Assembly (NCBI RefSeq): GCF_012932965.1 | Contig: NZ_JABBXH010000001.1 | Span: forward strand, 124,001-188,000 | DNA: 64,000 bases | Source of the DNA: Thalassotalea algicola | GTDB lineage: Bacteria > Pseudomonadota > Gammaproteobacteria > Enterobacterales > Alteromonadaceae | Direction of reading: 5' to 3' | Position numbers and translations under genes: made by a program | Notes under the pieces: generated by a model | What the model was told of the DNA's origin: nothing | The model's input: only the letters and a program-made list of their open reading frames with translations | Databases searched by the model: none | In this document: positions 49,850 to 58,065 of the stretch, piece after piece | How the letters are laid out: every line of letters starts with the position of its first letter | Position numbering within the stretch: position 1 is the first letter of the stretch

Positions 49850-52800
49850 TTAGTTTTGCTCAACAGGCGACTGCCCATCAGCTTTTTTGCCTTGAAATAG
49901 GCGGTGTATATCTTCTTTAATCAAATACAGAGCGGGTATTAAGAACAAAGTGATAACTGTCGCGAAAACGATACCAAACCCTAAAGAAATTGCCATCGGA
50001 ATAATAAATTGAGCTTGCAAACTACCTTCAAAGTAAAGCGGAAAAATACCAAAAAAGGTGGTTAACGAAGTTAACAATATCGCTCTAAAGCGCTGACAAC
50101 CTGCATCTTTTACGATATCTATCATTTTCTTACCAGTCCCTTTAGCACGGTTGATAAAGTCAACTAATATCAAACTGTCATTAACGACAACACCGGTTAA
50201 TGCAATAAAACCATAGATAGACATCATATTAATGGTTTTCCCCATAATAAAATGCCCCACTATCGCGCCAATAATACCAAATGGAATTACCGACATAATC
50301 ACCAATGGCTGCGCGTATGATTTCGTTGGAATAGCTATTAAACCGTAAATCAAAAATAAGGCTCCTAAGCCAGCCATACCAAGCTGTCTCAAGAAGTCCG
50401 CCTGTTCTTTACTCGCGCCTTCAACGCCATAACTTACTGACGGAAAATCGGCCAGTATGTCCGGGATATATTGCTCATTCATTTCATTTAGTACACGGCG
50501 CGATTCAACTTTTTCACTATCAATATCAGCCGAGACGGTTATTGAACGTTTCTGGTTAACGCGAGTGATGGCAGAGAAGCCATGGCCAATACTAACATCT
50601 GCTACTTGGTAAAATGGTACTTGCTCACCCGACTGAGTTCGAATCCACATATCTTCAAGATCAGTCACCGATAAACGATCTTCTTTAGGGTAACGCACCA
50701 TCACCTTTAGCTCGTCTCGACCACGTTGAATACGTTGTGCTTCTTCTCCGTAGAACGCTTGGCGTACTTGTCTCGCTAAGTCTGTCAATGTTAATCCAAG
50801 TACTTCTGCTTCAGGTTTAATACTTAATTTGATTTCCTGTGAGCCTCGGCTAAATGAATTACGTATGTCATAAACACCATCATACTCACCAAGTTTTGTC
50901 ATAATCTGTTCAGCAGCCGACTCTAGCTCTACATCATTTTTACCTGTTAGTTGAAACTCTAACGCTGCACCACCACCAACATTCGTGCCAGCAAAGAAAC
51001 GTAGCTCTTTTGTGCCAGGGATTTCACCTATTTTATCTCGCCATAACTTTTCTATTGCATAGGCATCAAGCTGGCGATGTTCTGGTTTTACTAGCTCTAA
51101 TAAGAAAGTTGCTTGAGTATTACCATTGGTAAATATCATCGAGTGCTTAATAAACGTTTTTCCATCAGTCAGATTTTCATCAGCCATTTCGTGGGCCGCT
51201 TGCATGACTTTTTCAATCGCCTTATTACGTTCACTTACAGCGCTGCCATCAATTAACGTCAAATTACCTTGAATAAAGTCACCGGGCACATTCGGAAACA
51301 CCTCAACTTTAACCAATGAGGCTACGATTAAACTTACCGAGATCGTTAATACCGCGATAAATGTCGCCATCGTGTTATAACGCGCCACTAACGCTTTATG
51401 TAAAAATGGGCGATATACGTTCTGAATAAAGTTATCTAAACCATCTTTAAAGCGCATTTGAAAACGCTCAATAAAGTTAGCGTTATCTTCTGTTAATGGC
51501 ACATATTTCATATGAGCCAAATGAGCTGGCAATATCCACTTCGATTCAATCAGTGAGAATATTAAACAGAAAACAACGACTAACGCGATAGCCCTAAAAA
51601 ATGCGGCAAAGGTTGCATCTATAAACAGTAAAGGTGCAAATGCAGCCATTGTGGTCAAAACGCCAAAAGTCGCTGGCATAGCAACTTTCATCGTGCCACG
51701 AATAATATTGTCGGTAGAGTGACCATATTGCTGCATTTCGGTATAAGCACTTTCACCTATAACGATTGCATCATCAACAACAATCCCCAACACCATAATA
51801 AAAGCAAACAGGCTCAACATATTAATTGAGACCGACCATTCCCCCATTACTGGCATTAAAATAAATGCACCGAAGAAGCTGATCGGAATACCGACCATTA
51901 CCCAAAATGCCACACGTATTCTCAAGAACAAAGTCAGTACTAAAAAGACTAACCCTGCCCCCATTAACATATTGGTGATCATCATATCGAGGCGTTCTTT
52001 GAGATAATAAGAAGAATCGCCCCACGCAGTAAGTTTTGCACCTTGTGGTAAAGATTTGTTTTTTGCTTCTACGTACTGGTGTACTTCATCAGCGATGGCT
52101 AAGTCATTTTGGTCACCTGTTGATTGCACCATGATGCTCGATGTGTTTTCTCCATTAAAACGTGCAAAATCTTCACGTTCAACAAAGCCGTCAACTATAT
52201 TAGCGATGTCTGAAAGCACAAGGCGTGTACCATCTTGAGCAGTTCTTAATACTAAGTCACTATACTCTTTACCGGTATAAGCTTGGCCTTCTACCCTTAG
52301 CGCAATATCACCACCGTTAGTTTTAATTGTACCGCCTGGCAAATCAATCGATGAACGGCGCACTGCTTGCGTGACTTCGTCGAATGTTAAGCCAAATTTT
52401 TGTAACTTTTCTTCAGATATCTCTATACTAATTTCGTAGTCTCGACTTCCTACCACTTCCGCATTATTCACACTTTGTAAGGTCATAATTTCATCGCGAA
52501 TGTCTTGTGCCATTACTTGGCGAGCGCGACGCTCCATTGGTCCACTGACCGACAACCACATGACCTGGCCTTTGAATTCTTGTTTAGTGACTATTGGCTT
52601 TTCTGCTTGTTCTGGGAAAGTCGTTATCGTGTCAATTTGCATTTGCACTTCATCAAGCTTTTCTGACATTGAATAGCCAGACTGCAACTCAATGATCACC
52701 CTTCCCATGCCTTCATTGGCTGTAGAAGTTAATCGCTTTATGCCCTCAATGTTTTCAATTGCTTCTTCTACTTTAAGGATGACAGATTGCTCAACTTCTT

Positions 52801-52993
52801 CCGGTGCTGCACCTAAATGAGGAATGATAATTTGAATACTATTGGGATTGAATTCAGGGAACATTTTTTTATTGAGTCCCTGAAATGAAAAGAAACCTGC
52901 TACAAGAATAAAAATCATTAACAGGTTTGCTGCGACGCTATTGCGAGTAAACCAAGCAATAATGCCAGTTAAGTCTTCTTTTTCTTGGCTCAT
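49850..52993 (-). CDS. RND efflux permease (HAE1/AcrB family)
   Basis: 1047 residues, 12 TM helices with two large periplasmic loops. Proton-relay pair DD in MVLGIVVDDAIVIGESAYTE, and VVVNDSLILVDFINRAKG in the second half. N-terminal FFSFQGLNKKMFPEFNPNSI is typical. It exports drugs or other toxic compounds with an adaptor and a TolC-type channel (not in the window). ATG overlaps the adaptor stop by 4 bases. Confidence 0.93.
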   Translation of the reverse strand: MSQEKEDLTGIIAWFTRNSVAANLLMIFILVAGFFSFQGLNKKMFPEFNPNSIQIIIPHLGAAPEEVEQSVILKVEEAIENIEGIKRLTSTANEGMGRVIIELQSGYSMSEKLDEVQMQIDTITTFPEQAEKPIVTKQEFKGQVMWLSVSGPMERRARQVMAQDIRDEIMTLQSVNNAEVVGSRDYEISIEISEEKLQKFGLTFDEVTQAVRRSSIDLPGGTIKTNGGDIALRVEGQAYTGKEYSDLVLRTAQDGTRLVLSDIANIVDGFVEREDFARFNGENTSSIMVQSTGDQNDLAIADEVHQYVEAKNKSLPQGAKLTAWGDSSYYLKERLDMMITNMLMGAGLVFLVLTLFLRIRVAFWVMVGIPISFFGAFILMPVMGEWSVSINMLSLFAFIMVLGIVVDDAIVIGESAYTEMQQYGHSTDNIIRGTMKVAMPATFGVLTTMAAFAPLLFIDATFAAFFRAIALVVVFCLIFSLIESKWILPAHLAHMKYVPLTEDNANFIERFQMRFKDGLDNFIQNVYRPFLHKALVARYNTMATFIAVLTISVSLIVASLVKVEVFPNVPGDFIQGNLTLIDGSAVSERNKAIEKVMQAAHEMADENLTDGKTFIKHSMIFTNGNTQATFLLELVKPEHRQLDAYAIEKLWRDKIGEIPGTKELRFFAGTNVGGGAALEFQLTGKNDVELESAAEQIMTKLGEYDGVYDIRNSFSRGSQEIKLSIKPEAEVLGLTLTDLARQVRQAFYGEEAQRIQRGRDELKVMVRYPKEDRLSVTDLEDMWIRTQSGEQVPFYQVADVSIGHGFSAITRVNQKRSITVSADIDSEKVESRRVLNEMNEQYIPDILADFPSVSYGVEGASKEQADFLRQLGMAGLGALFLIYGLIAIPTKSYAQPLVIMSVIPFGIIGAIVGHFIMGKTINMMSIYGFIALTGVVVNDSLILVDFINRAKGTGKKMIDIVKDAGCQRFRAILLTSLTTFFGIFPLYFEGSLQAQFIIPMAISLGFGIVFATVITLFLIPALYLIKEDIHRLFQGKKADGQSPVEQN

Positions 52994-54261
52994 GAATCTT
53001 CACCTGCCGTAGCATCTTCGTCCTGATTTACAATTTCATCAGTTTCTTGCTCGATTTCAACTTCACCATTAACTCGCAGTGTCATACCTGCAACAGGTGT
53101 TTCTAGATTAGTTAAAATTAAACGCTTATCGTTATCAATCGCTTGTTGCGTGTATACATAGTCGATATCTGAACGAAGAACGTCGACATCTGTGATATGC
53201 AGCTTATATTCTTCATCGATCAAATAAAGCGTATTTGCGCCATGTACAGCACCTCTTGGAATAGCGGTAATTCCACTAATTTCTTTACCGCCGATGTTGG
53301 CATTAACAAAGGTACCAATACGAATTTCATTTTGATTTCCATCGTCTTCAACCACGTTATATGGGTCTACTAATTGCGCCACGATATAATGAACTCTGCT
53401 AGCCGTATCGACTACACCTTCATAACGTGAAATTTTTGATGACCAAGTAAATTTCTGACCTTCTAATTGATAAAACAATTCAACGTTTGATAACTTTTCA
53501 ATTGTTTGATTAATCTTAGGTAAATTTAAAAAAGCGACATCACGTTGCTTTATCGGTAACCTGACTTCGGCATAATCAACCGCAAAAGTTTCAGCGAGTG
53601 ATGTACCTATAGTGACATACTGACCAACATCAACATTTTTAGCTTTTAACATTGCATCGTAAGGTGCAACAATGCTGGTACGCGCTAACTTAGTTTGAGC
53701 TTCTTTCAAGTCTGCTTGTGCTGCAATAAGATCTGCTTCTGCTTTTTGCAATTGAGGAATTTTCAGCGCCAGAATAGGCGCTTCACTTAACGGCTTCCCT
53801 GTTAACAACCACTCATCTTCCGCTTGCTTTGCTCGAGCTTTCGCAGTTACTAATTCTGACTCCATTGCACCAAGTCGCGATTGCGCTTGAAGTACTGCAA
53901 CCTGGTAGGTAATGTCGTCAATTTGTAAAAGCTCTTCACCTTTTTTAAAAAAGCCACCAACAACGTACTTCTCCGATACGGACATCACCATACCTGATAC
54001 TTCTGACACTAAATTCGTCGCCGTGCGTGGCATTACCGAACCCTGACTGCTTATCGAAAATTGCACGTCAGTTGGAGAAAGTGATACGACATCCACTAAT
54101 GGTGCTCTTACTGTAACCGGCTTTTTCGCAGGTTTTGGCGCCAAAGCACCGGCAATGATCAATACGAATATCGCCAAAAAGATAATAGCTATCGGTGTTA
54201 ATACGTAACGAAGCGGCACCATACGTTTAGTTTTTTGCGTAGGCGAATTAGATTCAGACAT
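52990..54261 (-). CDS. RND efflux periplasmic adaptor (membrane fusion protein)
   Basis: About 423 residues from ATG 54261. One N-terminal TM helix (VLTPIAIIFLAIFVLIIAGA), barrel-sandwich hybrid and coiled-coil hairpin (about 95-205; LQAQSRLGAMESELVTAKAR), beta-barrel and membrane-proximal domains, then an acidic tail. It connects the permease downstream to an outer-membrane channel. Start choice: a TTG 12 bases upstream is possible. Confidence 0.9.
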   Translation of the reverse strand: MSESNSPTQKTKRMVPLRYVLTPIAIIFLAIFVLIIAGALAPKPAKKPVTVRAPLVDVVSLSPTDVQFSISSQGSVMPRTATNLVSEVSGMVMSVSEKYVVGGFFKKGEELLQIDDITYQVAVLQAQSRLGAMESELVTAKARAKQAEDEWLLTGKPLSEAPILALKIPQLQKAEADLIAAQADLKEAQTKLARTSIVAPYDAMLKAKNVDVGQYVTIGTSLAETFAVDYAEVRLPIKQRDVAFLNLPKINQTIEKLSNVELFYQLEGQKFTWSSKISRYEGVVDTASRVHYIVAQLVDPYNVVEDDGNQNEIRIGTFVNANIGGKEISGITAIPRGAVHGANTLYLIDEEYKLHITDVDVLRSDIDYVYTQQAIDNDKRLILTNLETPVAGMTLRVNGEVEIEQETDEIVNQDEDATAGEDS

Positions 54262-54329
54262 GGATATTACCAAGGTTAAAAAACAGAAGTTTCAATATGT
54301 TAATTATTAAGACGCGGTATTTCAATCAG

Positions 54330-54707
54330 TTAATTTTTTGTAAACTTTGCCCAAGATAATAAGATTTGACGAAAGTCATCTAACCCACAAGCACTGATTG
54401 CTTGACTGTCTATATTTAGTTGTTCAGAAATAAGCTCTTCAGGCATATCTTCAATGCCATTTAGGTTGGTATTTGGCTGAACAAACACATCATCATGAGT
54501 GAAAGTTACCGAGTACTCACTACCAGTCACGGTGATTTCATGCTGATGTTGATTTTCTATTTTTTCAATCGCAACAAGAAGTGCTGACAGCATTTCGGTA
54601 TTCTGCCCTACCTCTACTTCCAACCATGGACCAATCATTTGTTGCTCTAGCGAAAAAAGCGCTTTCGCCTGTCCTGAGGTAGGATCATTTCTAAATTCAT
54701 ATTCCAT
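54330..54707 (-). CDS. yacL: UPF0231 family protein YacL
   Basis: 125 residues. MEYEFRNDPTSGQAKALFSL opening, a QMIGPWLEVEVGQN stretch, and SACGLDDFRQILLSWAKF at the end match YacL across its whole length. Conserved gammaproteobacterial protein of unknown function. Not obviously in operon with the pump gene 70 bp downstream. Confidence 0.85.
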   Translation of the reverse strand: MEYEFRNDPTSGQAKALFSLEQQMIGPWLEVEVGQNTEMLSALLVAIEKIENQHQHEITVTGSEYSVTFTHDDVFVQPNTNLNGIEDMPEELISEQLNIDSQAISACGLDDFRQILLSWAKFTKN

Positions 54708-54820
54708 AATTTCTTCACTTTTAGCTTTATTGGAAATCTAAAGGGTTGAGCAACTCGCTTACATTTAGTGTAGCAAAATTGAAATATTTCACCTATGCGA
54801 AATACACAAAAATGATAAAT

Positions 54821-55213
54821 TTAGTCGAGATAAGTTTGTAACCAAATGGTGGCGTCACTGTTATTATTAAAAAACGCATATTTAAGGTTAATGCTACCGT
54901 AGGCTTGTGATATTAACTCTTGAGAAATAGCTTTAGTCGTACAGTCACTTATATTCACAGCTGCTGCCCGCGCACCTCCTTGACGAATAAAAGCAATATG
55001 ACTGCGTAAATTACTGGGCGACGTAACAGCTTCTCCGTGCAAGTTAAGTAAAACACCATAATTATTAGCATCAAAGTGTTTACGAACAGCAACAATTTTT
55101 TTATGTAACTGCGGGAAGAACTCGTCATTCCACGGCCCGACGGCATCTATCACCATGATATTACCTTTAGCGACGATGTGTGAGCTGCCATGAATAGAAT
55201 AATTAATACTCAA
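54821..55213 (-). CDS. STAS/SpoIIAA-like protein
   Basis: 130 residues. Strand-helix pattern: MVIDAVGPWNDEFFPQLHKK, NYGVLLNLHGEAVTSP, RAAAVNISDCTTKAISQELI, and a C-terminal AFFNNNSDATIWLQTYLD like SpoIIAA-like (STAS-fold) proteins with W-L ending. Possible lipid or protein-binding regulator. Ribosome site on the minus strand: AAGGATTTC. It lies between yacL and the lysR gene. Confidence 0.65.
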   Translation of the reverse strand: MSINYSIHGSSHIVAKGNIMVIDAVGPWNDEFFPQLHKKIVAVRKHFDANNYGVLLNLHGEAVTSPSNLRSHIAFIRQGGARAAAVNISDCTTKAISQELISQAYGSINLKYAFFNNNSDATIWLQTYLD

Positions 55214-55264
55214 TAAGAAATCCTTAACCTTATCTATGTATTGCTAGTTTTAAAGTTTATGCAA

Positions 55265-56149
55265 TCAATCTGGTAATGCAATTTTCTGCTGCACAAACTG
55301 TGAAAATGTGACAACTTTTTGCGCAGGGCGAATTAACTGTGGCTGTAATAAATATATCGACTGGCCTCTTAATTCAAAATCAGTAAGTATTGGTATCAAT
55401 AGCTTATTGTTAATTGCTTTTTCTACATAATAGCTAGGTAAACGAACAATCCCCAAGCCATCAATGCCTTGCTGTTTTAAAACGCTATTGTCATTAGCGG
55501 ACAGCCAACCTTTTACTGTGATATTGCCTGTGGAAAACTGCCAAATAGTATGATCTAACGACGGCAAGCACTGATACTGAATCAATTCTTCTGGAGTTGT
55601 TGGCCTGCCGAACTCTGCTAAGTATGTTGGCGAAGCACAACAAATATGTCGATAGGACATTATTTTTTTAGCAATTAAATTTTTTGGCGGTTGATTGGTC
55701 GCTCTAAAAGCCAAATCAAAATCGTCTGCCATTAAGTCGTAATTGGTATAGCTACTGTCAATTTCAAAACTTATTTTAGGATATCGCTGGTTAAATTGTT
55801 TGCATAGCTCAATTAATACACCATTGGTAAACTGAATTGGCGCAGTAATACGTAATCGGCCTGTCACTTCGGATTGATCATCGCGCGCATATCGCTCAAC
55901 AGACAAAAGAGAGCGACGCATAGAGGCTATTTGCCTAACAATATCTCGACCACTTGCTGTTAACCTTACACTGCGAGTAGAACGCACTAACAAAGGCAAT
56001 GCCAACTCTTGTTCTAATTGCTTAATTTGAGCAGATAAATACCCTTTTGACATCCCCAGTGTTTTAGCTGCCTTCGTAAAGCTTAATTGATTTGCCACTT
56101 CACCAAATAAGAACAAACGTTCAATCTTTTTGTGCTCTCGACTATACAT
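55265..56149 (-). CDS. LysR family transcriptional regulator
   Basis: 294 residues. N-terminal HTH (about 12-70: SFTKAAKTLGMSKGYLSAQI), a linker helix and a substrate-binding domain (about 95-290). Divergent from an aldo/keto reductase-SDR pair, so it probably controls those genes and itself from the 116-bp gap, where AT-rich TTGTTTTATATATCATACAA is a candidate site. Confidence 0.92.
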   Translation of the reverse strand: MYSREHKKIERLFLFGEVANQLSFTKAAKTLGMSKGYLSAQIKQLEQELALPLLVRSTRSVRLTASGRDIVRQIASMRRSLLSVERYARDDQSEVTGRLRITAPIQFTNGVLIELCKQFNQRYPKISFEIDSSYTNYDLMADDFDLAFRATNQPPKNLIAKKIMSYRHICCASPTYLAEFGRPTTPEELIQYQCLPSLDHTIWQFSTGNITVKGWLSANDNSVLKQQGIDGLGIVRLPSYYVEKAINNKLLIPILTDFELRGQSIYLLQPQLIRPAQKVVTFSQFVQQKIALPD

Positions 56150-56265
56150 TACAATAACCTTAAATTGTTTTATATATCATACAATGTATTTGCAAATTGT
56201 TGCTAGGGTAAAGGAAGAGGTCCAACTAAAATGACGTTAATTCGTCAAAATTCTGTAGGTAAACT

Positions 56266-57237
56266 ATGAGCACTTACGCAATACAGCAACATTTTCCTCG
56301 TGCCAGTAAACTCGCATATGGCTGCATGGGCTTAGGCGGTAGTTGGGAAAACAATGAACTGGCTTCTACTGACAAATACCAAGCACAATCAATAATTGAA
56401 ACAGCATTAACAAATGGCATTAACTTTTTTGATCATGCTGATATCTACACCTTAGGCAAAGCAGAGCGAGTTTTTGGCCAAGTGTTAATTGAACAGCCCA
56501 CTCTTAGAGATCAAATGATTATTCAATCAAAGTGCGGAATTCGCTTTGACGATGAATCAGGGCCAGGTCGTTACGACTTTTCAAGTAAATGGATAGAAGA
56601 ATCAGTAGATGGCATTTTATCGCGACTAAATATTGAGACTTTAGATATTTTACAGCTTCACCGCCCAGATCCTTTAATGAATATTGAAGAAGTTGCGCCT
56701 AGCTTTGAAAAATTACAAGCAAGCGGCAAAGTGAAGCACTTTGGTGCCTCTAATATGAACCATCACCAAATAGCCTATCTACAATCTGCAATTAAAACAC
56801 CTATTGTAGCCAACCAAATTGAAATAAGTTTAAAGCAATTGGGTTGGCTTGAGCATGGCGTATTGGCAGGAAACCCGAATGGAGAGCACGGGAATTTCAC
56901 CCCCGGCACTTTGGAATATTGTCAGCTTAACAATATTCAGATTCAGGCATGGGGTAGCTTAGCACAAGGACTATTTTCTGGTCGTGATAACAGCAGCGAA
57001 GCTCATCATATTCAAGCAACATCTACTTTAGTTAACAAACTAGCGGAACAATATCAATCTAACCCTGACGCCATCGTACTTGCATGGCTTATGCGTCATC
57101 CCGCGAATATCCAGCCAGTTATTGGCACCACTAACATAGAGCGCATCAAGCGCTGTGTTGCCGCACTAGAGGTAAACCTATCACGCGAAGATTGGTACAA
57201 ACTCTATGTAAGCGCCCGTGGCAACGCTTTACCTTAA
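56266..57237 (+). CDS. Aldo/keto reductase (YdhF-like)
   Basis: 323 residues, TIM barrel. Catalytic tetrad visible: D and Y in FDHADIYTLGKAE, K in IIQSKCGI, H in LDILQLHRPDPLM. C-terminal NADPH loop IQPVIGTTNIERIKRCVAAL. Reduces carbonyls with NADPH. Overlaps or nearly touches the SDR gene, and is divergent from the LysR regulator. Confidence 0.92.
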   Translation: MSTYAIQQHFPRASKLAYGCMGLGGSWENNELASTDKYQAQSIIETALTNGINFFDHADIYTLGKAERVFGQVLIEQPTLRDQMIIQSKCGIRFDDESGPGRYDFSSKWIEESVDGILSRLNIETLDILQLHRPDPLMNIEEVAPSFEKLQASGKVKHFGASNMNHHQIAYLQSAIKTPIVANQIEISLKQLGWLEHGVLAGNPNGEHGNFTPGTLEYCQLNNIQIQAWGSLAQGLFSGRDNSSEAHHIQATSTLVNKLAEQYQSNPDAIVLAWLMRHPANIQPVIGTTNIERIKRCVAALEVNLSREDWYKLYVSARGNALP

Positions 57238-57256
57238 AGGTCAAATAGATATTCAT

Positions 57257-57970
57257 ATGGAAACAATTGATAGAACGAATCAAATTGCCTTAATCACCGG
57301 TGGTGCAACTGGTATAGGTTTAGCTATTAGTGAGCGATTACATAGTTTAGGTATGAAGGTAATCATCGCATCGCGTCGCACCTCACTTATTAACACTCAA
57401 GTTGATAAATTAAATCAACAACGAAGTCATAGCGCACTCGCCTTAACCTTGGATGTCACCGACAAAAATTCAATAACAGAGTCAATAAACAGGCTTCCAC
57501 AGGAGTTCTCTACTATTGATGTACTCATTAACAACGCTGGTGTCGGTGTAACTGACTTGCTAATTGATTGCCCAGAAGACCGATGGAACTTAGTTATTAA
57601 TACTACATTAAAAGGGCCTTTTTTAGTTTCGCAGGCTGTGCTGCCCCAAATGATAGAAAAAAAATCTGGGTTTATTATTAATATTTCCTCGCAAGCTGCT
57701 AAAAACGGTTACCCAAACGCAGGCCCTTATTGCGCCGCTAAGTTTGGTCTAATGGGTTTTGCCAAAGCACTACAAGAAGAAGTTAGGGATTACAACATCC
57801 AAGTACATAACCTGATGCCTGCGCTAACTCAGGTACCAGCACCTAAATCTTCAAAAGAAATGACTGAAGGCTGGTTGCAGACTTCCGATTTAGCTGATGC
57901 AGCGGAGTATGTACTTACTCGTCCTGCACGCGTATCACTTGAAGATATAGGCTTAATGGGACGAATGTAG
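57257..57970 (+). CDS. Short-chain dehydrogenase/reductase
   Basis: 237 residues from ATG 57257 (a GTG at 57218 inside the previous gene is the alternative). Cofactor motif TGGATGIG, NNAG (VLINNAGVG), catalytic Ser in INISSQAA and Tyr-x-x-x-Lys in YCAAK. Classical SDR, substrate unknown. Operon with the aldo/keto reductase, suggesting a joint carbonyl-detoxification or sugar step. Confidence 0.92.
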   Translation: METIDRTNQIALITGGATGIGLAISERLHSLGMKVIIASRRTSLINTQVDKLNQQRSHSALALTLDVTDKNSITESINRLPQEFSTIDVLINNAGVGVTDLLIDCPEDRWNLVINTTLKGPFLVSQAVLPQMIEKKSGFIINISSQAAKNGYPNAGPYCAAKFGLMGFAKALQEEVRDYNIQVHNLMPALTQVPAPKSSKEMTEGWLQTSDLADAAEYVLTRPARVSLEDIGLMGRM

Positions 57971-58065
57971 TAAGCCACTGGTTACTAAGGCATTTGAATA
58001 CTTTCGCTTTAACCTAAACCTATCTATAGTTAGTGACGATCGTGAAAATAATAAAAAGGAATGCC